In this document: one piece after another, positions 22,809 to 35,583 of the stretch | How positions within the stretch are numbered: the stretch's first letter is position 1 | Layout: the number at the start of each line of letters is the position of its first letter | Origin: Aquilaria yunnanensis | Lineage: Eukaryota; Streptophyta; Magnoliopsida; Malvales; Thymelaeaceae | DNA: 64,000 nucleotides | Assembly (NCBI GenBank): GCA_039654915.1 | Contig: CM077600.1 | Coordinates: forward strand, 68,643,992-68,707,991 | Direction of reading: 5' to 3' | Program-made: the position numbers and the translations under genes | The notes under the pieces: generated by a model | Databases searched by the model: none | Told to the model about the DNA's origin: nothing | What the model saw: the letters and a program-made list of their open reading frames with translations, nothing else

Positions 22809-24601
22809 TTGAAATAGTCAAAACTTGTTTGAAATGAAATGGAAACATTCACAACTTGTTTGGAATGAAATCAAAAAATTCACAACTTGTTTTGAATGAA
22901 ATGGAGACATTCACAACTTGTTTGGAGTGTAATGAAAGCATTCACAACTTGTTTGGTATGAAGTGGAAACATTCACAACTTGTTGGGAATGAAGTGCAAA
23001 CTTTCAGAACTAGTTTGGAGTGAAATGGAAACATTCACAAGTTTTTTTGAATGAAATAGAAACATTCAGAACTTGTTTGGAATGAAATGGAAACATTTAC
23101 AACTAGTTTGGAATGAAATGGAAACATTCACAACTAGATTGGAATGAAATGGAAACATTCCCAACCTGTTTGGAAAGAAATGGAAACATTCACAACTAGT
23201 TTCGAATGAAATGGAATCATTCACAACTTGTTTGGAATTAAATGGAAACATCAACAACTTGTTTGGAATGAAATGGAAACATTCACAACTAGTTTGGAAT
23301 GAAAATGAAAATTTCAAAACTTGTTTGGAATGAAATCAAAACATTCAAAACTTGTTTTGAATGAAATGGAAATTTTCACAACTTGTTAGGAATGAAATTG
23401 AAACATTCACAACTTGTTTGGAATGAAACGGAAACATTGACAACTAGTTTGGAATGAAATGGAAACATTCTGAACCTATTTGAAATGAAAATGAGACATT
23501 CAAAACTTGTTTGAAATGAAATCAAAACTTTCACGACTTGTTTTGAATGAAAGGGAAACATTCACAACTAGTTTGGAATAAAATGGAAACATTCCCAGCC
23601 TGTTTGGAATGAAAATGAAACATTCAAAACTTGTTTGGAATGAAATCAAAAAATTTATAACTTGTTTCGAATGAAATTGAAACATTCACAACTTGTTTGG
23701 AATGAAATGGAAACATTCACAAGTAGTTTGGAATGAAACATTCACAACTTGTTTGGAAAGAAATGCAAACATTCACAACTTGTTTGGAATAAAATGCAAA
23801 CATTCACAACTTCTGTGGAATGAAATGGAAATCTTCACAACAAGTTTGGAGTGAAAAGAGAGATTCATAGCTAGTTTTGAATGAATTGAAACATTCAAAA
23901 CTTGTTTGAAATCAAATGGAAACATTCACAACATGTTTGGAATGAAATCAAAATATTCACAACTTTTTGGAATGAAGTGCAAACATTCACAACTAGTTTG
24001 GAGTGAAATGGAAACATTCACAACTTGTTTTGAATGAAATGGAAACATTCACAACTAGTTTGGAATGAAATGGAAACATTCCCAAGCTGTTTGGAATGAA
24101 AATGAAAATTTCAAAACTTGTTTGGAATGAAATCAAAACATTCACAACTTGTTTTGAATGAAATGGAAACATTCACAACTTGTTTGGAATGAAATGGAAA
24201 CTTTCACAACTTGTTTGGGATGAAGTGGAAACATTTACAACTAGTTTGGAATGAAATGGAAACATTCACAACTAGTTTAGAATGAATTAGAAACATTCCC
24301 AACCTGTTTGGAAAGAAATGGAAACATTCACAACTTGTTTCGAATGAAATGGAAACATTCACAACTAGCTTAGAATGAAATGGAAACATTCACAACTAGT
24401 TTGGAATGATATGGAAACATTCCCAACTTGTTTGGAAATAAATGGAAACATTCACAACTAGTTTTGAATGTAATGCAAACATTCACAACTAGTTTCGAAT
24501 GAAATGGAATCTTTCACAACTTGTTTGGAATTAAATGGAAACATCCACAACTTCTTTGGAATGAAATGGAAACATTCACAACCAGTTTGGAAAGAAATAG
24601 A
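22809..24601. repeat. 31-bp minisatellite array, block 5
   Basis: 31-bp monomers from the right TSD of A to the left TSD (ATAGA, 24597-24601) of LTR G. The stretch from about 23840 to 24601 is closely matched by about 61550-62340, showing kb-scale duplication within the array. Confidence 0.95.
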
Positions 24602-26062
24602 ATAAGATTTCAGGATCTCATGATCACATATCATTATGTTATCTACTCATCCACATGCCACATGCATTTTGATCATTTGAGTTCAACATGAATATATGTT
24701 GCAATTCTTGGCGCACCAAGATCCTTTTAAGGTAGGATTTGAGCTCATTGAGCTAACTTTAGCTTGAACAGCTATCTAAGGCGGCTAGAAGTAGCTCCCT
24801 TTAGCTCAAGTTAGCTTATGTCAGCTCACTGCAGCTATAAGTAGCTCAGAGTAGCTGGACTTCAGCTCAAGTCAGCTCACTTCAGCTATAAGTAGCTCAA
24901 AGTAGCTAGACTTCAGCTCAAGTTAGCTCAAGTCAACTCAAGTCAGCTCACTTCAAATATAAGTGGCTCAAAGTAGCTGGACTTCAGCTCAAGTTAGCTC
25001 AAGTCAGCTCACTTCAGCTTCTGGTAGCTGAGTGTAGCTGGACTTGAGTTCACTTCAGCTGAGAGCAGCTAACTCCAGCTCAAGGTCAGCTCTAGGAGCT
25101 GGACCTCAGTTCATGGTGCTTGGTTGGAGCTCAAAGGAGCTCAATGGTGCATAAGTAGCATAGTGAGCTAGCTTTGTGCCAGCTCACCTTGCTTTTAGCT
25201 CATAACCACCAAGAGACACATCTTTTGTGTAAAGGTATGTCTCTTCATCAAAAGAGATGACTATTGGCTAAAAGAACATGTCCTTTCATCCAAAGGAAGT
25301 GTTCCTTGAGTGAAAAGACATGTATATTCGGCCATAAGGTAGTTATGGGGTGGTTATAGGCCAAAATAAGTGTTCATTGGCTCGAAAAGACATGTATTTT
25401 CGCCCATAAGGTAGTTATGGGTGGTTATAAGCCAAAGGAAGTGTTCATTGGCTCTAAAAGACATGTATTTTCGCCCATAAGGTAGTTATGGGTGGTTATA
25501 GGCTAAAGGAAGTTTTTCTTGGCTAAAAGACATGTATTTTCGCCACCATACATGACCCTTAGCCAAAGGAAGTGTTCTTTGGCTTAAAAGACACCTTTCT
25601 TGGTGTAAAGGTGTGCCTTTTGGTCATCTATAAATAGCATTTAGTGGCTGGCCATTTTAAGTACGAATTTGCACTCTATTTGCTCCATTTTCTTGAGAGA
25701 AAATTGTTCCCTCCTATTTCCTTTAGAGGCCGAAATATTAAACACTACTTGAGAGCATTGTGGGTGGATTTACATAGAGATTGTTCATCTCTATTCAAGC
25801 TTCAAGGTGCCCCTCTAAGATCAAGTTCTCCCTCAAGTTTTCACCAAAGATAACCATGAAGAAGAGGTTTTCTCTTTGGTTCTTTGTAGACTGCCTTGGT
25901 GCACAAGTGTGCTTGTGTTCTTGGAGTTCTATACTTCTCGTTTCTAATCACAGGTTGATTAGGGGTGGGGGTTTTAAACCTAGTCTTTTTGATGTCTTGT
26001 GGAGCTTGATTAGCATCTTGGGTGCGTTTCATGGTCATTATACCATCGGGGTTCGCATCAGT

Positions 26063-26074
26063 TGGTATCAGAGC
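26063..26074 (+). promoter_or_regulatory. PBS of element E
   Basis: TGGTATCAGAGC two bases after the LTR end at 26060. Confidence 0.85.
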
Positions 26075-26105
26075 CACAAGTTCCATTGAAGGACATATCT
26101 TTGTG

Positions 26106-26460
26106 TTCGCAGCCCAAGTCACCTAGGAAACCTAGTTACAAAGGACTCAAGAAAACCTAGTCAAACTAGGACTCTAACACACTTTTAACACATGTTTAAG
26201 GTGTGCAGCGAATTCCTTTTATCCTAAATGACCTGAATCAATTCCATGGCCTAAATAACATCCTAAATAATGTAAATAAATATGAAAATAAAATAAAATA
26301 CGTTACAAAAAAAGATTGGCCATAAAAACTATATTCCCAAAATACTGCAACTTCTTTTGAACCAGCGATAACTCGTAAATCGCGACTTTGAAGCTAAATC
26401 GGACCTCCTTATCGTGCAAACTGGGTTTGATGGTCTTCATATGACTTGTAGCTCCAGATG
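26106..26460 (-). repeat. Inverted N-type LTR fragment inside E
   Basis: Matches N1 LTR sequence from GCAGCCCAAGTCACC through TAGCTCCAGATGTT in minus-element orientation, missing the middle found at 7939-8102 of N1. Its orientation conflicts with the plus-oriented parts of E on both sides. Confidence 0.8.
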
Positions 26461-27049
26461 TTTGCTTGAATGGCCGATGCAAACTATTCTCTTGACATGC
26501 ATAACTTGTGTTTTTCATAACCATAACACTTATGTGAGTTTAGGTCCATTTCTTTTGAGTGCATACAGCATCCTTAAGGCAAATTCTTCCTATAATTTTC
26601 CTAGTTTTGGGAATAATGTTTTTGAGATGGCAAAGGCAATGAAAGTAATGCCTAGAGTTAAGATGAAAATTGTGCAAACATTCAGATTTTTTGTGCTAAT
26701 TGTGTCAAACTTTGTTTTTGATCCTGGAGGTACCATTGCATTTGGATATTGGTTAAGGTTTTGCACAAGATTAAAGCTCCATACACAAGCATTCCATGTT
26801 ATTGGTGCTTATGTGAAAGGTAAGTGCTTATGTGCTGATCATTTCATTGTTATTGATTCAATTCCCTTTTCTAGTGCAGGTTTTGATTCGAGGACGAATC
26901 CTTCTAAGGAGGGGGGAGCTGATACGATCAAAGAAGGCACAACCAAGGAAGGCAAGGACCCACTGAAGGTTTCTAGTGGACCATTGACAAGGAAAAAGGC
27001 TAAGGAGCTCACTAGTGCACTTCAAGCTCGGATGTTGACAGATTGGTGA
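26461..27049 (+). pseudogene. Fragment of the N-type unknown C-terminal region
   Basis: A plus-strand open frame equivalent to the last part of the N1/N2 ORF: LVEWPMETI-like start, then FRFFVLIVSNFVFDPGG, IDSIPFSSAGFDSRTNPS and the LTR-encoded tail ending ALQARMLTDW. Gag is absent. It is a third independent copy of the unknown region and keeps its frame over about 190 codons. It cannot give a functional product alone. Confidence 0.8.
26908..26918 (+). promoter_or_regulatory. PPT of element E
   Basis: Purine run AAGGAGGGGGGAG just before the 3' LTR start TGATACGATC at 26920. Confidence 0.75.
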
Positions 27050-28688
27050 TGTTCTATACTTCTCGTTTCTAATCACAGGTTGATTAGGGGTGGGGGTTTT
27101 AAACCTAGTCTTTTTGATGTCTTGTGGAGCTTGATTAGCATCTTGGGCGCATTTCATGGTCATTATACCATCGGGGTTCGCATCAAAAGGTGCACATTCT
27201 CTCTTGGTTTAGTAGCATGCTAGGTTTGAATTATTTACATGAATGTTCTTAGTAGCATGCTAGGATTTATTTGACACAACATGTATGTAAAATTGATATG
27301 TTATATAGCATGTTATATCAACTGCATGAATAATATGTTAAAGAATTAGTATTATGTATATCTATATCCATGTTGAATTCAAATGAACAAATATGCATGT
27401 GGCATATATATGAGTAGATAACATAAAAGTATGTTATCATAAGATCCTGAAAATCTTCAATATAAGCATGCATCATTCTAATTTGTTTAACATATTTTGT
27501 GCATTTGATATAGCATGTTAGTTTTACATACATATTGTGGCAAACAAATCCTAGCATGCTACTAAGAACATTCATGTAAATAATGAATGAAACCTAGCAT
27601 GCTACTAAACCAAGAAAGAATGTGTACCTTCCTTCCTGGTTATGTGTGGAGAAAAGAGGAAGAACTTGATCTTGGAGGAGCACCTTGAGGATTGAATTGA
27701 GATGAACAATCTCAGTGTAAATCCACCCACAATGCTCTAGAAAGTTGTCTAATATTTCAGCTATTTAAAGGAATGGAGGGAGGAGATTTTTTTTTTCTCA
27801 AGAAAATGGAGCAAATGGAGTGTCAAAGAATGCTTGAAATGGCCGGCCACTTTAGGCTATTTATAGATGACCAAAAGGCACACCTTTACACCAAGTAAGG
27901 TGTCCTTTAAGCCAAAGAACACTTACTTTGGCCAAGGGTCATCTATAGTGGCGAAAATACATGTCTCTTTGGCCAAGGAACAATTCCTTTGGCCTAAGAG
28001 ACATGTCCCTTTGGCCAAGGAACATGTCTTTTCTAGCCTATGCCGAAAATACATGTCCTTTAAGGCCAAAGGACATCACACTTGGTGCTATAACCACCTC
28101 ATGGCCGAATATACATGTCTTTCAATGTCAAAGGACATCACTCTTGGTGCAATAACCACCCCAACCAACCCATGGCCGAATATACATTTCTATTCACTCA
28201 AGGAACACTTCCTTTGGATGAAAAGACATGTTCTTTTAGCCAATAGTCATCTCTTTTGATGAAGAGACATACCTTTACACAAAAGATGTGTCTCTTGGTG
28301 GTTTTGAGCTAAAAACAAGGTGAGCTGGAAAAAAGCTAGCTCACTATGCTACTTATGCACCATTGAGCTCCTTTGAGCTCCAATGAAGCTTCCTGAACTG
28401 AGGTCCAGCTCATTGAGTTGACCTTGAGCTGGAGTTAGCTGCTTTCAGCTGAAGTGAACTGAAGTCTAGTTACATTCAGCTACCAGAAGCTGACTTGAGT
28501 TGACTTCAGTTGACTTGAGCTAACTTGACCTGAAGTCCAGCTACTTTGAGCTACTTATAGCTGAAGTGACCTGACTTGAGCTAAGGTGAGCTACTTCTAG
28601 CTTCCTTCGATAGCTGTTCAAGCTAGAGTTAGCTCAATAAGCTCAAATCCTATCTTAAAAGGAACTTGGTGCGCCAAGAATTCCAACA

Positions 28689-29189
28689 ATAGAAACATTC
28701 TGAACCTATTTTGAATGAAGATGAAACATTCAAAACTTGTTTGGAATGAAATCAAAACATTCACAACTTGTTTTGAATGAAATGAAAATGTTGACAACTT
28801 GTTTAGAATGAAATGGAAACATTCACAACTATTTTGGAATGAAACGGAAACATTGACAACTAGTTTGGAATGTAATGGAAACATTCCGAACCTGTTTGAA
28901 ATGAAAATGAGACATTCAAAACTTGTTTGGATTGAAATCAAAACTTTCACGACTTGTTTTGAATGAAAAGGAAACATTCACAGCTAGTTTGGAATAAAAT
29001 GGAAACATTCGCAACCTGTTTGGAATGAAAATGAAACATTCAAAACTTGTTTGGAATGAAATCAAAAAATTTACAACTTGTTTTGAATGAAATAGAAACA
29101 TTCACAACTTGTTTGGAATGAAATGGAAACTTTCACAAGTAGTTTGGATTGAAATGGAAACATTCACGAGTAGTTTGGAATGAAATAGA
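28689..29189. repeat. 31-bp minisatellite array, block 6
   Basis: Monomers between G and B, ending ATAGA (29185-29189), the left TSD of B. It is closely paralogous to 62335-62540 plus 63594-63915. Confidence 0.95.
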
Positions 29190-30630
29190 TGAAGATTTTA
29201 GGATCTCATGATAACATATCTTTATGTTATCTACTCATGTACATGCCACATGCATTTTGATCATTTGAGTTAAACATGGATATAGACATACATAATTCTA
29301 ATTCTTAACATTGCACTTAATATAACATGTTATATAGCATGTCAATTTTACATATAAGTTATGTCAAATAAATCCTAGCATGCTACTAAGAACATACATG
29401 TAATAAATGGAACCTAGCATGCTGCTAAACCAAGAAAGAATGTGTACCTTTCTTCTTGGTTATGTGTGATCAAAATGAGGAAGAACTTGATCTTGGAGGA
29501 GCACGTTGAGGCTTGAATTGAGATGAAGAATCTCAATATTAATCGACCCACAATGCTCGAGAGAAGTGTCTAAAATTTCGTCCACTAAAGAAAATAGGAG
29601 GAGAACACTTTTCTCCCAAGAAAATGGAGCAAATGGAATGCCAAGGAATTAATTAAATGGCCGGCCCCTTTAGCCTATTTATAGATGACCAAAAGGCACA
29701 CCTTTACACCAAGAAAGGTGTCCTTTAAGCCAAGGAACACTTCCTTTGGCCAAGGGTCATTTATTTTGGCAAAAATACATGTCTCTTTGGCCAAAGAACA
29801 CTTCCTTTAGTCCAAAAGACACCTATTGGGCGAAATAATGTGTCTACTTGGCCAAGGAACATGTCTTTTAAGCCTATGCCAAAAATACATGTCCTTTAAA
29901 GGCCAAGGGACATCACTCTTGGTGCTATAACCACTTCTTTGGCCGAATATACATGTCCATAGGGCAAGGGACATCACTCTTGGTGCTATAACCACCTCTT
30001 TGGCCAAATATACATGTCCATTCACTCAAGGAACACTTCCCTTGGATGAAAAGACATGTTCCTTTAGCCAAGAGTCATTTCTTTTGATGAAGAGACATAA
30101 CTTTACACAAAAGATGTGTCTCTTGGTGGTTTTGAGCTAAAAGTAAGGTGAGCCAGTACAAAGATAGCTCACTATACTACTTATGCACTATTAAGCTCCT
30201 ATGAGCTCAAACCAAGCTCCATGAACTGAGGTCCAGCTCCTTGAGCTGACCTTCAGCTGGAGTTAGCTGCTCTCAGCTGAAGTGAACTAAAGTCCAACTA
30301 CATTCAGCTACCAGAAGCTGAAGTGAGCTGACTTGAGCTGACTTGAGCAGACTTGAGCGGACTTGAGCTAACTTGAGCTGAAGTCCAGCTGCTTTGAGCT
30401 ACTTATAGCTGAAGTGAGCTGACTTAAGCTGAAGTTCAGCTACTCTAAGGTACTTATAGCTGCAGTGAGTTGACATAAGCTAACTTAACCTTAAGCTGAA
30501 GTATAAAAAAAGCTAACTTGAGCTAAAGTAAGCTACTTCTAGCTGCCTTAGATAGCTGATTAAGCTAGAGTTAGCTCAATGAGCTCAAATCCTACCTTAA
30601 AAGGATCTTGGAGCGCCAAGAATTCCAACA
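29190..30630 (-). repeat. 3' LTR of copia B
   Basis: 1441-bp LTR beginning TGAAGATTTTAGGATC and ending AATTCCAACA, followed by the PPT complement AACTCCCAC at 30631. Confidence 0.93.
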
Positions 30631-30991
30631 AACTCCCACTCGCACTAAGATGCTTTTAAACTTCTAGCTCCCACTCAAAACAAACTCCTTAATCCTAATT
30701 GCTAAAATAATCCAGACACTTTTACATATATAGAGTTGTGGGTACGACCTCAAGCACACACACTAAGTCTCTTCCATTGAGGTTGTTAGGCTCTCAATAA
30801 AAGACTGTCCTCTCCTCATGGTTTGAACTTCTTCAAACTTTCCTTGAACACATCAAATTCAAGTGTGTTGCTTAAACACATTAAGCTTGCTTAAAACATC
30901 AAGTTATGCCTTCCAGACCCTAGACATATGATACACTTCTTAATCACAATCAGTCACTTTCTTAGAATTTCAACTCCTTGAAATCCATGAT
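30631..30991 (-). other. 3' UTR of copia B, part 1
   Basis: Starts with the PPT complement at 30631-30639, then noncoding sequence equal to 16104-16452 of A. It ends at the N2 insertion, with TSD ATGAT at 30987-30991. Confidence 0.85.
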
Positions 30992-32012
30992 TGATGCGAA
31001 CCCCGATGGTATAAAGACCATGAAACGTGCCCAAGATGTGATTCAAGCTCCACAAGACATCAAAGAGACTAGGTTTAAAACCCCCACCCCTAATCAACCT
31101 GTGATTAGAAACGAGAAGTATAGAACTCCAAGAACACAAGCACACTTGTGCACCAAGGCGGTCCACAAAGAACCAAAGAGAAAACGTCTCCAAAGAGCAA
31201 TATTATTTCAAAATTTTTCTGTGTGTTTACACCCAGAATATGTGCCTTTATATAGGCCTAAACTAGGGTTAAAAGCTGGGCAAAATTCGCAGCCTAAGTC
31301 ACCTAGGAAACCTAGTTACAAAGGACTCAAGAAAACCTAGTCAAACTAGGACTCTAACACACTTTTAACACATGTTTAAGGTGTGCAGCGAATTCCTTTT
31401 ATCCTAAATGACCTGAATCAATTCCATGGCCTAAATAACATCCTAAATAATGTAAATAAATATGAAAATAAAATAAAATACGTTACAAAACAAGATTGGC
31501 CATAAAAACTCCAAAATAGCCTTCTTGGGTGATTCTGGCTTGTGTCTCCAACTTCAAGCTGAAATTCGAACTTGATGTAGCAATGATTTCTCAAAATTTA
31601 AAGCATAAAAGTTGTAGATCTCTTTCTTAGCTTCGAAACCACACTTGAATCACACAAAATGGACTTCTGAATCGAAAGATATTCCCAAAATACTGCAACT
31701 GCTTCTGAACCAGCGATAACTCGTAAATCGCGACTTTAAAGCTAAATTGGACCTCCTTAACGTGCAAAATCGGTTTGATGGTCTTCATATGATTTGTAGC
31801 TCCAGATGTTATATTTCCAATGAATCAAGAATTACTCAATTCGGATCTTTTTAGCTCAAGATATGATTTTTCTACAAGAACATAACCAATCTGTCAACAT
31901 CCGAGCTTGAAGTGCACTAGTGAGCTCCTTAGCCTTCTTCCTTGTCAATGGTCCACTAGTTATCTTCAATGGATCATTGCCATCCTTGGTTGTGCCTTTT
32001 TTGATCATATCA
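30992..32012 (-). repeat. 3' LTR of N2
   Basis: 1021 bp, TGATGCGAACC to GATCATATCA on the plus strand. Confidence 0.94.
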
Positions 32013-34681
32013 GCTCCCCCCTCCTTAGAAGGATTCGTCCTCGAATCAAAACCTGCTTTAGAAAAGGGAATTGAATCAATAACAATGAAATAATCAACAC
32101 ATAACCACTTACCTTTCTCATAAGCACCAATAGAATGGAATGTTTGTATATGGAGCTTTAATCTTGTGAAAAACTTGAACCAATATCCAAATGCAATGAT
32201 ACCTCCTGGATCAAAGACAAAGCTTGAAACAATTAGCACAAAAAATCTGAATGTTTGCACAATTTTCATCTTAAATCTAGGCATCACTTTCATTGCCTTT
32301 ACCATCTCAAAAACATTACTCTCACAACAAGTAAAAGTGTAGGAATAATTTACCTTAGGAATGTCGTATGCACTCAAAACAAATGGACCTAAACTAACAC
32401 AAGTGTTATAGTTATGAAATACACAAGTTATGCATGTCAAGACAATAGTTTCCATAGGCCATTCAACCAAACAAGAATTGAACACAATGTGGCCTAAACT
32501 AATAACCAAACTAGGATGTATGAATTTCACAAAAATCCTAAGCATTTTGAATGAGACAAGAACAAACTTATTTTTGTATGTGTATGCACCACAGTGCATG
32601 AAATTTGAAAATGGGGTGTGACACAAAACAAAAGACTCAACACATCTCCTTAAAAGGCTGAATTTAAATCCAGAATTTTCACTCAAAATAAAATCTTTCA
32701 AGTTTGGACATAAAGCAAAAATATCAAGACTCAAAAGTTTGTGTAATGCATGTGTCATGACAAAAAGATACTTGCTGGAAATTAAAGATTGACACAGAAA
32801 AATGGGCTGAATATAAATGGGAAACAAAGAAATATGTAATGCATGGGTAACAACCAATTTATGCATGAAAAATTCCAAAGAAGCAGGTTTAACTTGAGGC
32901 AAAACAAAACAATGTGACATGGATGCAAAGCAAACAAAATCAAAAACCAAAGACACCAAAACAGATTTTTCTTTAGAGAAACTCAGGCAATTCCAAAGAA
33001 GACTTGACAAAACTAGAGAATTAGGGGCTTTAAAACCATATTTTGTCAAATTTTCATTCTTACTTCCTTCTCTTAATCTAGTTTCATGAAAACCATTCTT
33101 CAAAATAACATTGCAAGCAAACACACATTGTTTCAGATTTTCATGCAAAACCATATCAAATCTAGGTGTTAGGAAGAAATACATTATAGTGGTTGGACTT
33201 AGTCTCCAAGTATCTTCCTTCGGTGTAGGAACCATAAAATTTCCACCTTTGCACTCAATGACTTCGGTTGGAGTTACATTAATTTCATCCCCTTCAAACA
33301 TAGGATAAGAAACAATGTTAGGCAAACTTTTGCATATGAAATCACTTGGACTCACCTCAAATTGTTCCTTTTCAACCTCCTTCATTGGTTTGATGCATGG
33401 GACATGGCTTAGAATATTAGGAACACCAACTTCTTTAATGGGCAGCAACTCACTTGATTCTTGAAGTTCATATCCACTTAAGTCCTGAAAAGAAGACAAC
33501 ACAACACTAGAAGACTTTGTTATGTTAGATGAAATTATGGCTTCTCTGTAGGTCTTTCTTTCTTCACTCGGCTTGGGTTCATTACACTCTTGTCTTTTCT
33601 CAACTTCGCACTCAATTTCTTCTCTCGGGAACTCTCCACTCTTCTTCCCCTCATGTTCACTCTTCTCACTTAATCTCTCGGTTGTTCTCTCAACTTTCCC
33701 CTCATCACTCTTGCCCTCAACTTTCCCCTCTTTTTCTTTTCTCTCAACCTCACTTTGAAGTTTTCTTTGATCTTCCAAAACTTGTTGTGGTGATAGTGGA
33801 ACAAGCATGATTGACTTTTCTTGTTGCGATTGAGACAAGTCTCCTTTTGTGATCTCCATGTTTGGCTTGGGTACTTCTCTTACATCTTTGCTCCATGCTC
33901 CTCTCCATGTGGAAATTCCTCCTTGACACATCTTGGATGCCTTGGACCTTTTGATGATTTTCTCGGCCTTGGTGGCATAATAAAGCAAATCCTCCATGTT
34001 CAAATAAGGTGCCATTTCCACTTTGTTGGCAATCTCAGGATTAAGACCATTAATGAATCTAGCAATGGTGGTCTCCTCATCCTCCATGATGTTGGCTCGG
34101 GTCAAGGTTATCTCCAAGTCTTTATGGTAGTCCTCCACACTCCTTTGGCCTTGCACTAGGTTTTGAAGCTTGAGGCATTGATCTTTAGTGTAGTAGCTAG
34201 GCACAAATCTCCTCCTCATCAAGGCTTTAAGGGCTCTCCATGTGTGTATGGGCTCCTCCTCATTCCTTCTCCTAGAAGTAACATCCTAATTCCACCATAC
34301 AAGAGCATAATTAGTGAACTTTATGGTAGCCAATTTAACCTTATTTTCGTCGGAGTAATGATGGCAATCAAACACCATCTCAATCTTTTGCTCCCACTCC
34401 CAATATGCATCGGGATCACTCCTCCCTTGGAAAGGTGGAATGGTAGGCTTGATGGAATTTAGGTTGTTATCCTCTCTTGGCTCACACCTCATTGGAAACC
34501 TATGGTCATGCCAAACTCTTTCCTCCTCCTTGGGTTCTTTTCTCCTTGGACCTCTCGTTGGCAACCTTAAATCAATGTCCTCAATCCTCCCCACAAGTCT
34601 ATTGAGAGTTTCTTGAAATTCTCTCATGGTTGGCTCCTCATTGTGTCTCACTTTCATCCTCCTATCCTCCTGGCCCTCCAT
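31856..34681 (-). pseudogene. Gag plus unknown C-terminal region (N2), one nonsense codon
   Basis: The N2 counterpart of the N1 gene: one frame from ATG 34681 to 31856 with a single stop at 34286-34288 (CAG to TAG after VWWN, where N1 and F have Gln). Domains in order are charged N-terminus, Ty3/gypsy Gag core, the [13 protein letters not shown] linker with highly charged Glu/Lys stretches, then the Phe/Leu/Ser/Cys-rich unknown region and the LTR-encoded tail ([11 protein letters not shown]). Compared with N1 there is about 54 residues extra after ELQESS and about 12 residues fewer after YKNKF; both keep frame. It lacks the CCHC knuckle and all enzymes. The independent stop sites in N1 and N2 suggest decay after insertion from an intact parent. 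Confidence 0.8.
32014..32026 (-). promoter_or_regulatory. PPT of N2
   Basis: Reverse complement AAGGAGGGGGGAG-like purine run adjoining the 3' LTR. Confidence 0.8.
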
Positions 34682-35569
34682 ACTCGTGAAAATAACAAAG
34701 ATCCTCACAAACACTCACCTCACGTGTTTCACTCAAAATATGAACACTCAAAACACTCAATTTGTTAGTGAGATATTGCTTATTCAAAGAGTTCTCCAAA
34801 GTTCTAAGAAAACTATCCTCAAAGCACACAAGAAAACTTGAATTTTTGAAGAACTATTTTGACTCCAAAAGAGGTGGGCTAAACAAGCTTTAAAAGACTC
34901 TAGGAAGCCCTTGCAATTGATGATCACAAGAACCACAAAGAAAGCTTTTTGGCTTAAAAACAATGGGATAGGTTTTGGGGCACAAAACTTCCAACACTTT
35001 GTGAAACTTCTTTTTTTGCAAGCTTTCTTCTCTTTGTTCTTTTCTTTTCTTTTTCCTTTTTTTTTCCTCCTTTTTTTTTTCCCTCTTTTTTGCTTGCTGT
35101 TTTGATGCTAAACAAATGTTCTCCTTGAAATTCCTTGCTGCCAAAGACAAAAAGTCAGTTTTCTATTCGGCCAAAACAAGAAACTAGTGAAATTGGCACA
35201 ATTTGAAGCAACTTTTTGATACCGAAAATTCCTGAACTTGGATCCTTCTTTTTTTGAAGTTTTCTGGACTCTAAGATGCTGGAAACAATGAAAACAAAAG
35301 AGATTAATATGGCTGGACACGAAATAGAAAGATAAGAATTAGACAAGAACAAACGAATTGAAACCGAGAATACTAGGTGACACGGATTGAATTCTTTTTG
35401 TTGTTTTTGTGATTTTTGGACTTGAACAAAGATGGAACAAAAAGGACAGACCTGAAACAAGAAGAAAAGGATTAAAATAGAGAATTAAAACATGAATTTA
35501 CTGAATAGAATTGAAAGAAAACCGAAGAGAAACAAGAACACAAAGATATGTCCTTCAATGGAACTTGTG
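34682..35569 (-). other. 5' leader of N2
   Basis: Untranslated leader with a pyrimidine-rich plus strand at about 35008-35098 and the same splice-like pair next to the ATG as in N1. Confidence 0.7.
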
Positions 35570-35581
35570 GCTCTGATACCA
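35570..35581 (-). promoter_or_regulatory. PBS of N2
   Basis: Reverse complement TGGTATCAGAGC, two bases from the 5' LTR. Confidence 0.92.
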
Positions 35582-35583
35582 AC

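Larger units (their letters stand above)
25864..27185 (+). mobile_element. Scrambled N-type gypsy element E nested in D
   Basis: Order along the plus strand: the 3' part of an N-type LTR ending GGGGTTCGCATCA at 26060; PBS and a little leader to about 26105; an N-type LTR piece in the opposite orientation (about 26106-26460) with an internal deletion; gag-tail coding sequence on plus (26461-26919); PPT; and a 3' LTR (26920-27185) lacking its middle. D resumes at 27186. The left end is truncated, so no clean TSD is visible. Confidence 0.85.
24697..27459 (+). mobile_element. Ty1/copia solo LTR D nested in G, split by E
   Basis: Plus-orientation copia LTR from TGTTGCAATTCTTGG to AATCTTCA, flanked by the perfect TSD ATATA (24692-24696 and 27460-27464). 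It lies head-to-head inside the minus-orientation LTR G. Without E it is about 1.44 kb. A TATA box (CTATAAATAGC) is near 25629. Confidence 0.9.
24602..28688 (-). mobile_element. Ty1/copia solo LTR G, split by LTR D
   Basis: The LTR is in two parts, 24602-24696 and 27465-28688, in the same orientation, with ATAGA on both sides (24597-24601 and 28689-28693). The first two bases read AT instead of TG. Without its insertion it is about 1.32 kb. AGCT repeats are at about 28310-28640. No internal region is attached. Confidence 0.87.
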
